This document shows, piece after piece, positions 17,903-24,648 of a stretch of 30,468 nucleotides of DNA. This DNA is from an uncultured Christensenellaceae bacterium (GTDB lineage: Bacteria > Bacillota > Clostridia > Christensenellales > Borkfalkiaceae), in assembly GCA_910588645.1 (NCBI GenBank), contig CAJUOY010000018.1, positions 1 to 30,468 of the forward strand. Reading direction: 5' to 3'. A model generated the notes under the pieces. The model searched no databases. It saw only the letters and a program-made list of their open reading frames with translations, and was not told where the DNA came from. How positions within the stretch are numbered: the first letter of the stretch is position 1; each line of letters starts with the position of its first letter. The translations under genes and the position numbers were made by a program.

Positions 17903-18916
17903 TTATAAAATAGCCATAATTGCGGTCATGACAAGCGGTATCGTGACCAAGCTAAAAAGCGTGTTTGTAATGAAGGCGGCCGTCGCAGTCTCTCTGTCTC
18001 CGTCAAACGTCTCCGCCATGGCCACTACGGCAGCGGCGGGCGACATAGCCATAGCTATAATGGGGGCGAGATATACGTATTCGCTGAAAGCTCCCGCTCC
18101 GTCTCCGAGTAGTCCGCGGAAAGGCAGAGAGATCAATAACGTCAGGAACGGCGCGATTATCATTCTCAACCCGCCTGCAAGGTATACGCCCTTTTTTAAA
18201 AACAGAGTTCGCGGCGACGTTTCCGCAAGCCGTATGCCTACGATTATCATAGACAGCGGCGCGGTCATATATGAAAGGTACTTGGGGAGTATAGCAAGTT
18301 CGGCGACCTCGTCCATCATAAATATGTTTATCTGCGGGACGAAGAACAGCAACAGGGCTATTGCCATAGCTATGATCGTAGGGTTGCAAATAAGTTTTTT
18401 AAGGCGTATCTGCTTTACGTCGCCCGTTATCAGATAAATACCCAGCGTCCAAATCATAACGTTGAATACTATATTGAATACCATTATGTACATTACCGCT
18501 ATCGGATTGCCGTCCGTGAACATCTCAACGAATGGAATACCGAAAAATCCGCAGTTGGAGAAAACCGCCACAAATGAGTAGACGTTCGCCGCGCTCTTGT
18601 TTTTGGACTTGATAAATATAATTTTACAAAGCGCGAATATGAGTATTATGGCAAGCGCCGATATGCAAAGCGTCAGTCCCGAGTTTTTGAGCAGGTTGAT
18701 AATGCCCACCGATTGAATAGTGTTCCAATCCTCCTCGAAAAATACGCAAAAAGCTTTGATTGCCAACGCGGGCTGGCATACGTAAAGAAGCAGATTGGAT
18801 AGAGTGACGGTTCCGCCCTCGCCTATCATTTTAAGTTTTTTAAGCGCGAACCCCGGCACGGCGAAAGCGATGAACACTGCCATGATCAGGAGAACTTTTA
18901 AAAATATTTCGGCCAT
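17903..18916 (-). CDS. AEC family (auxin efflux carrier-like) transporter
   Basis: A 337-residue inner-membrane protein with about ten hydrophobic helices in two five-helix halves, the plan of the AEC/bile-acid-sodium symporter-like superfamily. The first helix region FAVPGFALKK and a segment LLLYVCQPALAIKAF are characteristic; in AEC proteins the Pro in this second segment sits in the transport site. Members export or import organic acids such as malate; the substrate here is not known. The start ATG at 18916 has no ribosome binding site and sits only 8 bases from the promoter -10, so the mRNA is probably leaderless. It is expressed separately from the acetyltransferase gene upstream, which has its own terminator. 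Confidence 0.88.
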   Translation of the reverse strand: MAEIFLKVLLIMAVFIAFAVPGFALKKLKMIGEGGTVTLSNLLLYVCQPALAIKAFCVFFEEDWNTIQSVGIINLLKNSGLTLCISALAIILIFALCKIIFIKSKNKSAANVYSFVAVFSNCGFFGIPFVEMFTDGNPIAVMYIMVFNIVFNVMIWTLGIYLITGDVKQIRLKKLICNPTIIAMAIALLLFFVPQINIFMMDEVAELAILPKYLSYMTAPLSMIIVGIRLAETSPRTLFLKKGVYLAGGLRMIIAPFLTLLISLPFRGLLGDGAGAFSEYVYLAPIIAMAMSPAAAVVAMAETFDGDRETATAAFITNTLFSLVTIPLVMTAIMAIL

Positions 18917-18924
18917 ACTTAAAG

Positions 18925-18952
18925 ATTATACCACGCAAAAATTTAATTGCAA
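18925..18952 (-). promoter_or_regulatory. Extended -10 promoter of the AEC transporter gene
   Basis: Read on the minus strand: TTGCAA (18952-18947), 16 bases, then TGGTATAAT with the -10 TATAAT at 18930-18925. The ATG begins 8 bases after the -10, giving essentially no leader. Confidence 0.75.
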
Positions 18953-18954
18953 CT

Positions 18955-18982
18955 AAAAAGGGCGGTTTATTTATGCCGCCCT
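18955..18982 (-). terminator. Terminator of the GNAT acetyltransferase gene
   Basis: On the minus strand AGGGCGG pairs with CCGCCCT across a roughly 10-base AT-rich loop and runs into TTTTTAG. It directly abuts the AEC promoter -35. Confidence 0.8.
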
Positions 18983-18988
18983 CGATTA

Positions 18989-19468
18989 TTATTCTATATT
19001 TTTCAAGCTTGTTTTTTCATAGACGAAACAGTCAAGTTCCTCGTTATAAAGGTTTGCCTTTTTATATCCGCATGAGGTAAAAAAGTTTTCCGTATTTTGG
19101 GCGGGCAGAACGTAAGCTTTTTCAGCTCCCAGTTCGCAAAGTTTTTTTTCGGCGGCGAGTAAAAGACATTTACCAAATCCCTTTTTCCTGTGTTCGGGAG
19201 AGACGTATATCTCGCGTATATCGCCCCAGCCCTCCATAGGACACCATTCGTTATCTATGTCGTCCCTTTGGTAAATGACGAACCCTGCGAAAACTCCGTC
19301 TACTTCCAGCAAATCCGCAAAAATCAGCCCCGCTTTTATGTCGGGAATAACGTATTCGTCGAGAAGATGACAAACGTCCTCGTCGCAATCCAGCTCCGAG
19401 TAGTAGTCGTTGAACATTTTATTGAAATGCGATACGTTCGTATCGGTTAACGGTGTAATCTTAATCAT
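18989..19468 (-). CDS. GNAT family N-acetyltransferase
   Basis: A 159-residue cytosolic acetyltransferase using acetyl-CoA. Motif A is IREIYVSPEHRKKGFGK, with the RKKGFG pyrophosphate-binding loop. The C-terminal NTENFFTSCGYKKA is the usual motif B ending. The substrate (an amine on a small molecule or protein) cannot be inferred. No ribosome binding site precedes the ATG; the 12 bases before it are AT-only and belong to the tail of the terminator after rpmA, so expression may rely on read-through or weak initiation. An internal start at Met18 also lacks a site, and the conserved fold favours the longer form. Confidence 0.85.
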   Translation of the reverse strand: MIKITPLTDTNVSHFNKMFNDYYSELDCDEDVCHLLDEYVIPDIKAGLIFADLLEVDGVFAGFVIYQRDDIDNEWCPMEGWGDIREIYVSPEHRKKGFGKCLLLAAEKKLCELGAEKAYVLPAQNTENFFTSCGYKKANLYNEELDCFVYEKTSLKNIE

Positions 19469-19479
19469 AATAAATATAA

Positions 19480-19502
19480 ATGAGGGCCTTAACAGCCCTC
19501 AT
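19480..19502 (-). terminator. Terminator after rpmA
   Basis: An 8-bp stem ATGAGGGC/GCCCTCAT with a 7-base loop. On the minus strand it is followed by TTATATTTATT, an imperfect U tract that runs into the GNAT start codon. Confidence 0.7.
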
Positions 19503-19510
19503 TGTGTTTT

Positions 19511-19789
19511 TTATTCTGCCGCGGGGTAAATGGAAACCTGTTTTCCGTCCCTGCCGACTCTTTCGAATTTAACGGTGCCGTCAATCAGCGCAAACAGAGT
19601 ATCGTCCTTGCCGATACCGACGTTGTTGCCGGGCTTGAATTTGGTGCCGCGCTGTCTTACGAGAATATTTCCCGCAAGCACGAACTGACCGTCCGCGCGC
19701 TTTACGCCGAGCATTTTGGGATTGCTGTCTCTGCCGTTGTGCGAAGAACCCGTTCCTTTTTTATGAGCGAATAAACTTATAAACAACAT
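19511..19789 (-). CDS. rpmA: 50S ribosomal protein L27 (precursor form)
   Basis: A 92-residue L27, which reaches into the peptidyl transferase centre of the large subunit with its N-terminal tail. The conserved AHKKGTGSS start is preceded by MLFISLF, the Firmicutes-type leader normally cut between Phe and Ala by the cysteine protease Prp. NGRDSNPKMLGVKR, GNILVRQRGTKF and the GxDxTLFA segment are typical. A tcctcc complement (19797-19802) gives the ribosome binding site. It follows rplU by 18 bases; the prp gene usually found between the two is absent. Confidence 0.97.
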   Translation of the reverse strand: MLFISLFAHKKGTGSSHNGRDSNPKMLGVKRADGQFVLAGNILVRQRGTKFKPGNNVGIGKDDTLFALIDGTVKFERVGRDGKQVSIYPAAE

Positions 19790-19807
19790 AACGTATTTCC
19801 TCCTTGA

Positions 19808-20188
19808 TTATTCGGCCTTAGCTTCGGTTTCCGCTTCGGCTTTCTTTGCGGCGGTCTTTTTAGCCGCGGTCTTCTTTGCTGCCGCCGCGCCTATCGCCGT
19901 AATCTTAACGAGAGTGTAGGGCTGTCTGTGTCCCTGCTTTTTCCTTTCGTTTTTCTTTGCCTTGTACTTGAAGACGATGATCTTCTTTTCTTTTCCCTGT
20001 TCTACGACTTCGGCCGTGACCTTAACGCCCTCAACCTCGCCGCATACCATAACGCCCTTTTCGTCGGCCGTCATAATAACGGGGAATTCCACCGTCTCGC
20101 CCAAGCCTTTGTCCACTTTCTCGACCTTGACAAGATCGCCCACGCAAGCCTTGTACTGCTTTCCGCCGTTTTCAAATATTGCGTACAT
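19808..20188 (-). CDS. rplU: 50S ribosomal protein L21 with Lys/Ala-rich tail
   Basis: A 126-residue L21 that binds 23S rRNA early in large-subunit assembly. MYAIFENGGKQYK opens the protein, and KYKAKKNERKKQGHRQPYT is the signature segment. The core ends near residue 100, as in other L21 proteins of about 103 residues. It is then extended by some 25 residues of repeated AAKKTAAKK followed by an acidic end, a histone H1-like tail that may add nonspecific RNA contact. The start has an aggaggt site. The promoter at 20282-20310 and an 85-base structured leader precede it, consistent with ribosomal-protein autoregulation. It is co-transcribed with rpmA. Confidence 0.97.
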   Translation of the reverse strand: MYAIFENGGKQYKACVGDLVKVEKVDKGLGETVEFPVIMTADEKGVMVCGEVEGVKVTAEVVEQGKEKKIIVFKYKAKKNERKKQGHRQPYTLVKITAIGAAAAKKTAAKKTAAKKAEAETEAKAE

Positions 20189-20189
20189 T

Positions 20190-20276
20190 GTAAAAAATAC
20201 CTCCTCTAACCAGTCTCGCCGAACATTGAGGGCGTCGCTTTAAGCGCGCTTAAAAAGCCCCGTCCGAGCGGCTCGT
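20190..20276 (-). promoter_or_regulatory. Structured leader of rplU (candidate L21 leader RNA)
   Basis: About 85 bases lie between the predicted transcript start and the rplU ATG. They include a perfect 16-base palindrome at 20239-20254 (TTTAAGCGCGCTTAAA) flanked by GC-rich arms (GGACGGGGC and GACGCCC), plus the ribosome binding site at 20199-20205. Position and structure fit the L21 leader family of Firmicutes; I cannot run a covariance search. Confidence 0.55.
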
Positions 20277-20281
20277 AACTA

Positions 20282-20310
20282 AATTTATCATATAAAACGC
20301 GGCAAGTCAA
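20282..20310 (-). promoter_or_regulatory. Promoter of rplU-rpmA
   Basis: On the minus strand TTGACT (20310-20305), 17 bases, TAAATT (20287-20282). Confidence 0.75.
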
Positions 20311-20373
20311 GCAAAAACGGTCGGGTGTATAAAATTTTCGGCTCGGCGCACACTGTAAATAAGGAGATCATTT

Positions 20374-20814
20374 ATGGAAGAATTAAAAAAGGACAGCGAA
20401 GTCCTTGCCGAAATTTACCGCAACGCTCAGCTTGCAATAACGTCCATTTCCGATATATTGCCCGAAATCGACGACGTTCATATCAAGGAGGAAATACTCC
20501 GTGAGCACGAGGAGTACGAGCGTATATGCAGCGAGGCGGCTTCGCTTGCGCATAAACTTGACGTGGAACTCAAAGAACCCAATCCCGTCAAAAAGGCTAT
20601 GATGTGGTCGGCTATCAAGATGGGTACGGCCAGCGACAATTCCCCTCAGAACATCGCGCAGATGATGATAAGAGGCACGGTTACGGGACTTACCTCGTTA
20701 AAAACGTCTCTCACGGACAGCAAGAATATCCTCGACGACGAAATTAAGAGTCTTTTGTGCGAACTCATAAAACTGGAAGAGGGCTTTGAACGCACTCTCA
20801 AAACTTATCTTTAA
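20374..20814 (+). CDS. Helical protein, DUF2383/ferritin-like in appearance
   Basis: A 146-residue cytosolic protein, all-alpha by pattern, with four long amphipathic helices (about 5-30, 35-62, 65-110, 112-146), many Glu and Lys residues and no Cys cluster. The overall look is like DUF2383 or ferritin-like four-helix bundles, but I see no full set of metal-binding Glu/His, so the function is not assigned. The aaggag site is 7 bases upstream of the ATG. It lies on the plus strand between rplU and the RNase G gene, which are both on the minus strand, so it interrupts an arrangement that in many Clostridia is continuous. Confidence 0.75.
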   Translation: MEELKKDSEVLAEIYRNAQLAITSISDILPEIDDVHIKEEILREHEEYERICSEAASLAHKLDVELKEPNPVKKAMMWSAIKMGTASDNSPQNIAQMMIRGTVTGLTSLKTSLTDSKNILDDEIKSLLCELIKLEEGFERTLKTYL

Positions 20815-20832
20815 TTTACTGACAAATAATTT

Positions 20833-20864
20833 CCGCCCGCGCTTTTAAGCCGCGGGCGGTTTTC
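20833..20864. terminator. Bidirectional terminator between helical protein gene and RNase G gene
   Basis: A 9-bp GC stem (20833-20841 with 20851-20859) is followed by TTTT on the plus strand. On the minus strand the same stem follows the RNase G stop and runs into AAATTATTTG. Confidence 0.85.
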
Positions 20865-22344
20865 ATACCAATTTAATTGCTTCCGGTGGAGTTTCGAATT
20901 CGTCCGCTATAAAGTGTACGGTCTCTTCGTGGTAAGTTCTGTGGGGTACTGCGTAAATTTCCGCGCCCCTTTCGTTTAGATGTCCTATGAGTTCGCGCCA
21001 CTCGGAAAGCTTTGCAAGTATTTCTGCGTTCATATCCATTTTTATGCGCTTTGCTCCGCCGGATATAAGATTCAAAAGTTTTGCGCGTATTCCCAAAATT
21101 ATCATTTCCGGCGATTTTACGTATCCGCTTTCCCCGCAGTATCTGCAAGGTTTTATCATAAGACTGGATGATGACGCGCCTATTCTCTTTCTCGTAAACT
21201 CCACAAGCCCGAAGCGTGACATCGGCGATACGGCGCATTTCGCCTTGTCTGTTTTAAGCGCTTTTTCAAGCTCTTCGACAAGGGCGGTATTGTGGGAGCT
21301 ATTCTGCATATCTATGAAATCTACAACGACTATTCCGCCTATGTTGCGGAGTTTTACCTGCCGCGCTATTTCCCTTGCGGCAAGTATGTTGGTGTGGTAA
21401 ACGGTCTGCTCCAAACTATAATCACCCGTAAATTTCCCCGTATTGACGTCGATAACTGTCAAAGCTTCCGTCTTTTCGATAATAAGGTATGCGCCGTTAT
21501 CCAACTCCACGCGTGGCGATACTATGGAGAGTATCTGTTCGGAAATTCCCAAATCTTCAAACATATCTCTTCCGGTATCGTGTAAAATTACAGGCCTTCT
21601 CGACTGGGAAGGGTACAGGTTGACGAGCCCTTCGATATGTTCTTTCAGTTTTTGCGTGCCCACGTAAATTTTATCTATGTCTTTGGAAAGGGTGTCGCGC
21701 AGCACTCTCATCGGCATAGCTTCGTCGGTATACAAAAGCTGTCCGACGTTTGCCGATTTGAAAGCTTCCTTAACTTCCGCGTAAATGTTTTTGAGATAGG
21801 CGTATTCGTTCTTTAACAGCGAACGGTTGGCGTAGGGAGCGGCCGTTCTGAAAATAATTCCGTCGTTTTCGCCTTTCAATCTTTTTGCCGAGTAGGCAAG
21901 GTTGTTTCTTAGTTCCTCGTCCGTGATCTTACGCGAAACGCCGACAAAGGGGGTTTCGGGCATATAGATGAGGCACTTGCCTATAAATACGGGATTGACG
22001 GTAATTTTTGCGCCTTTTTTGTCTACAGGGAGTTTGACTACCTGCACGAGTATTTCGTCGCCCGCTTTGAGTTCCGGTATAGGAGTTTCTCCGCTCTCGA
22101 TTTTATCCTCTTCGTGCTGGCACTCGGGGACAAGCGGCAGAAAGCAGTTTTTGCCCAAACCGCAATTTACGAAAGCCGCCTGCATTCCGCGATGAACGCT
22201 TTCCACGACTCCTTTATAGACGTTTCCAACCGCGCAGGCGTTCAGCTTTTTTTCAAAGTCGAATTCCGCGACCTTCCCGTTTTCCGTAACGGCGGAAATC
22301 ATATATCCGCAATAGCTGTCGAAGTATATCGTTTTTTTGCTCAT
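20863..22344 (-). CDS. rng: Ribonuclease G/E family endoribonuclease
   Basis: A 493-residue RNase of the E/G family, which cuts single-stranded RNA in rRNA maturation and mRNA decay. An S1-like RNA-binding segment occupies about 35-120 (GNVYKGVVESVHRGMQAAFV). The catalytic region shows the magnesium-binding aspartates in VIDVNTGKF and VVVDFIDM. The zinc-link cysteines that join monomers are in CRYCGESG. Length matches RNase G and not the longer RNase E, as there is no C-terminal scaffold. A gaggagg site precedes the ATG, and the promoter at 22407-22435 is of good quality. In many Clostridia this gene lies directly next to rplU and rpmA. Confidence 0.95.
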   Translation of the reverse strand: MSKKTIYFDSYCGYMISAVTENGKVAEFDFEKKLNACAVGNVYKGVVESVHRGMQAAFVNCGLGKNCFLPLVPECQHEEDKIESGETPIPELKAGDEILVQVVKLPVDKKGAKITVNPVFIGKCLIYMPETPFVGVSRKITDEELRNNLAYSAKRLKGENDGIIFRTAAPYANRSLLKNEYAYLKNIYAEVKEAFKSANVGQLLYTDEAMPMRVLRDTLSKDIDKIYVGTQKLKEHIEGLVNLYPSQSRRPVILHDTGRDMFEDLGISEQILSIVSPRVELDNGAYLIIEKTEALTVIDVNTGKFTGDYSLEQTVYHTNILAAREIARQVKLRNIGGIVVVDFIDMQNSSHNTALVEELEKALKTDKAKCAVSPMSRFGLVEFTRKRIGASSSSLMIKPCRYCGESGYVKSPEMIILGIRAKLLNLISGGAKRIKMDMNAEILAKLSEWRELIGHLNERGAEIYAVPHRTYHEETVHFIADEFETPPEAIKLV

Positions 22345-22406
22345 AAAAATCCTCCTCGCGAATTTCTATTTGCAAGAAACGTCCGGTAATTTCGCAAGTT
22401 TCTTTA

Positions 22407-22435
22407 ATTATAAAGATTTATTTACAAATTATCAA
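22407..22435 (-). promoter_or_regulatory. Promoter of the RNase G gene
   Basis: On the minus strand TTGATA (22435-22430), 17 bases, perfect TATAAT (22412-22407). It stands back to back with the secB-like promoter, the two -35 boxes being 17 bases apart. Confidence 0.75.
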
Positions 22436-22452
22436 TTAAAAACAGGAAAAAA

Positions 22453-22481
22453 TTGACAACTAATTATAAATAATGTATAAT
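22453..22481 (+). promoter_or_regulatory. Consensus promoter of the SecB-like gene
   Basis: A perfect TTGACA (22453-22458), 17 bases, perfect TATAAT (22476-22481). This is the strongest promoter in the window by match. Confidence 0.88.
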
Positions 22482-22523
22482 AAGAACATCGGCGCGCTGT
22501 GCGGCGTAGTAAAGGAGCAAATT

Positions 22524-22955
22524 ATGAAAATGGAATTAAAAGGAATAACTGCTGAAGAACTTTCCTTCAAAATTAACAGGGTAAAAATCGCGGCGGAAAC
22601 AAAATTGGATATCAAACCCCAGTTTTCCCGTCAGGTTAGGAAGATAAGCGGTCACGAAAACCTCAGTTTTATCGCTATGTCCGTAAAGATCGAAAGCACG
22701 GAGGCCGAGCCTAAGCCCTTCGATATAAACGTGACTTTGGTGGGAGTGTTCGAGGCCGAGGAGGTCAGGGGCGACGCCGAGGAAAGAAGATTTGTGATCG
22801 AGGCTACAAAGGTGCTTTATCCTTATCTTCGCGCTGCCGTTACCAACTTGACCGCAAGCGCGTATATTGCCCCGCTCAATCTTCCCGTGATAAGCGGCCC
22901 TATCTTCCCCGAGGACAGGGATCAATATGTTTTCAGTACGGATAAGCTTAATTAA
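22524..22955 (+). CDS. SecB-like preprotein chaperone
   Basis: A 143-residue protein resembling SecB, the cytosolic tetrameric chaperone that keeps exported proteins unfolded and hands them to SecA. The best match is the C-terminal segment YPYLRAAVTNLTASAY followed by APLNLPVI, aligning with E. coli SecB FPYARELISNLTARG and PPLNLPPV. The beta-strand region before it (NVTLVGVFEAEE) fits SecB strands. E. coli SecB has 155 residues. The start at 22524 has an aaaggag site; in-frame codons further up would lie inside the promoter. It has its own consensus promoter and terminator and sits just before the secE-nusG operon. SecB is not typical of Firmicutes, so this could be a SecB-like chaperone with other clients. 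Confidence 0.78.
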   Translation: MKMELKGITAEELSFKINRVKIAAETKLDIKPQFSRQVRKISGHENLSFIAMSVKIESTEAEPKPFDINVTLVGVFEAEEVRGDAEERRFVIEATKVLYPYLRAAVTNLTASAYIAPLNLPVISGPIFPEDRDQYVFSTDKLN

Positions 22956-22966
22956 ACAATCGATAC

Positions 22967-22995
22967 GGCCGCGTTCAGAACGCGGCCTTTTTGTA
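22967..22995 (+). terminator. Terminator after the SecB-like gene
   Basis: GGCCGCGTTC pairs with GAACGCGGCC around a tight loop, followed by TTTTTG. Confidence 0.85.
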
Positions 22996-23044
22996 AAACA
23001 AATGCCGTTAACTCAAATTTTTAATTAAAAAACACGGTTTTTTG

Positions 23045-23073
23045 TTGACAAGCCCTTTTCAGTTGTGTTAAAC
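23045..23073 (+). promoter_or_regulatory. Promoter of rpmG-secE-nusG
   Basis: TTGACA (23045-23050), 17 bases, TTAAAC (23068-23073). The rpmG ATG lies about 50 bases downstream. Confidence 0.75.
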
Positions 23074-23124
23074 TCAATTAGCACTCGAATGGGGGTGTAA
23101 TTTTTTTGTACGGAGTTTTCTAAA

Positions 23125-23286
23125 ATGAAAGCACAAGTTAGGACTAAGATAACCTTTGAATGTACCGAGTGCAAGCATCGTAATTACGATAGCTACAAGA
23201 ATAAGCGCAACGATCCCGACAGGTTGACTATTTCCAAGTACTGCCCTTTCTGCAAAAAGCATACGGAGCATAAAGAGAGCAAGTAA
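23125..23286 (+). CDS. rpmG: 50S ribosomal protein L33
   Basis: A 53-residue L33, a small large-subunit protein near the E site. It begins MKAQVRTKITFECTEC and ends KYCPFCKKHTEHKESK. Two CxxC pairs (ECTEC and CPFC) make it the zinc-binding C+ type. The ribosome binding site is cggag about 9 bases upstream. It is the first gene of the usual rpmG-secE-nusG order, 37 bases ahead of secE. Confidence 0.95.
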   Translation: MKAQVRTKITFECTECKHRNYDSYKNKRNDPDRLTISKYCPFCKKHTEHKESK

Positions 23287-23323
23287 TTTACGGCGCCTTA
23301 TCGGCGTATAACAGGAGTTAGCT

Positions 23324-23563
23324 ATGGCAAAGCAAGTAAATAAAGAAGAGAAAAAGCCGAATATTTTCGTCAGGATGGGCAGAAAGCTCAAAGAGACTTT
23401 TTCCGAGCTTAAACGCGTAACGTGGCCTTCGTTCCCCAAAGTGGTAAGAAGCACCTGCGTCGTTTTGGTCGTGGTCGTCGTATTTCTCGTAGTCGTTACT
23501 GCAATAAATTTCGGTTTGCAGGAACTTCTCAAAGTCATTACTAATATAAACGGCGGGGCGTAA
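23324..23563 (+). CDS. secE: Preprotein translocase subunit SecE
   Basis: A 79-residue single-helix SecE that clamps the SecY channel. The conserved amphipathic segment KETFSELKRVTWPSFPKV is followed by a single transmembrane helix at about 42-65 (VVLVVVVVFLVVVTAI). The caggag site lies 7 bases upstream of the ATG. It is followed by nusG with a 3-base gap, the conserved bacterial arrangement. Confidence 0.96.
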   Translation: MAKQVNKEEKKPNIFVRMGRKLKETFSELKRVTWPSFPKVVRSTCVVLVVVVVFLVVVTAINFGLQELLKVITNINGGA

Positions 23564-23566
23564 GTT

Positions 23567-24109
23567 ATGGCAACGATGGTAGCGGATCCGGAGAACCCCT
23601 GCTGGTATATCCTCCATACGTATTCGGGCTACGAATCGATGGTCAGGGACAGCTTGTTCAGGCTCATTGAAAATAATAATCTGCAAAATATGATCTTCGA
23701 CGTCAAAATTCCCATGGAACAGACTATCGAGGAAAAGAACGGCAAGCGTAAGATCGTCGAACGCAAACTTTTGCCGTGCTACGTATTTATTAAAATGATA
23801 TATTCCAATCAGCTGTGGTACTGGGTAACCAATACCCGCGGCGTTACGGGTTTCGTCGGCCCTCAGGGCAGACCTATTCCCATGAAGGAAGCGGAAATCC
23901 GTAAAATGCGTCTTGAAGAAGTCGTTGTCGACGCGGACTTCAAGGTAGGCGACAAGGTCGGCGTGGACGCGGGCCCTCTGGAAGGCTTCGAAGGAATTAT
24001 CACGGAATTGAACGACGCCGCGCAGAAGGCGAAAATCAACATTCAGATGTTCGGAAGAAATACCGACGTCGAGGTCGAGTATATTCAAATCCGCAAAATA
24101 GAAGAATAA
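23567..24109 (+). CDS. nusG: Transcription termination/antitermination factor NusG
   Basis: A 180-residue NusG that binds RNA polymerase and couples it to ribosomes or Rho. The NGN domain opens with WYILHTYSGYE and continues with LLPCYVFIKM and GVTGFVG. The KOW domain (about 124-175) has the motif GDKVGVDAGPLEGFEG. Length is standard. The start lies 3 bases after secE and has no strong ribosome binding site, so it is likely to be translationally coupled to secE. Confidence 0.96.
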   Translation: MATMVADPENPCWYILHTYSGYESMVRDSLFRLIENNNLQNMIFDVKIPMEQTIEEKNGKRKIVERKLLPCYVFIKMIYSNQLWYWVTNTRGVTGFVGPQGRPIPMKEAEIRKMRLEEVVVDADFKVGDKVGVDAGPLEGFEGIITELNDAAQKAKINIQMFGRNTDVEVEYIQIRKIEE

Positions 24110-24119
24110 TAAGGCTATC

Positions 24120-24150
24120 AACGTTTTCGGAGTTTTTCCGAAACGTTTTG
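24120..24150 (+). promoter_or_regulatory. Hairpin between nusG and rplK
   Basis: AACGTTTTCGGA pairs with TCCGAAACGTT with one bulged base and a 5-base T-rich loop, followed by TTGGGAG. With no real U tract it looks like an attenuator or processing site, not a full terminator. I see no clear promoter between it and rplK. Confidence 0.5.
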
Positions 24151-24209
24151 GGAGAGCGCGTTAAATCTTTTCAATGGCGCGTTCGTTAAACCACTCAGGA
24201 GATATAAAA

Positions 24210-24635
24210 ATGGCAAAGAAAATTACAGCAGTAGTTAAATTGCAGCTCCCCGCAGGTAAGGCAACCCCGGCTCCTCCCGTAGGCTCTACGCTGGGCCCCC
24301 ACGGAATCAACATTCCCGGATTTACCAAGGAGTTCAATGCAAAGACGTCGGCGCAGGCAGGACTTATCATTCCTTGCGTCGTCACGATCTATCAGGACAG
24401 AAGTTTTACTTTCATCCTCAAGACGCCCCCCACTCCCGTGCTTATCAAAAAGGCGTTGGGATTGGAAACCGCGAGCGCACGTCCCAACAGGGATAAGGTA
24501 GGCAAGCTTACCAAAGCTCAGGTTGAGGAAATTGCAAAGACCAAAATGCCCGATCTCAACTGCACCGATATAGAGGCTGCTAAGAGTATGGTAAAAGGCA
24601 CCGCGCGCTCTATGGGCGTAACGGTGGAAGAGTAA
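24210..24635 (+). CDS. rplK: 50S ribosomal protein L11
   Basis: A 141-residue L11, part of the GTPase-associated centre with L10 and L12 and needed for RelA-type stringent signalling. It begins MAKKITAVVKLQLPAGKATPAPPVG, with the proline-rich N-terminal domain, and ends in the rRNA-binding domain (DLNCTDIEAAKSMVKGTARS). The start at 24210 is set by caggaga 8 bases upstream and by family length; the frame is open 36 bases further up but without a site. rplA follows 13 bases after the stop. Confidence 0.97.
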   Translation: MAKKITAVVKLQLPAGKATPAPPVGSTLGPHGINIPGFTKEFNAKTSAQAGLIIPCVVTIYQDRSFTFILKTPPTPVLIKKALGLETASARPNRDKVGKLTKAQVEEIAKTKMPDLNCTDIEAAKSMVKGTARSMGVTVEE

Positions 24636-24648
24636 GGAGGGACGGAAG

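Noticed and set aside
23078..23104. TTAGCACTC, the left half of a CIRCE (HrcA) operator, downstream of the rpmG promoter
   Set aside because: The second half GAGTGCTAA is not present at the required 9-base spacing; the sequence there is TGTAATTTT.
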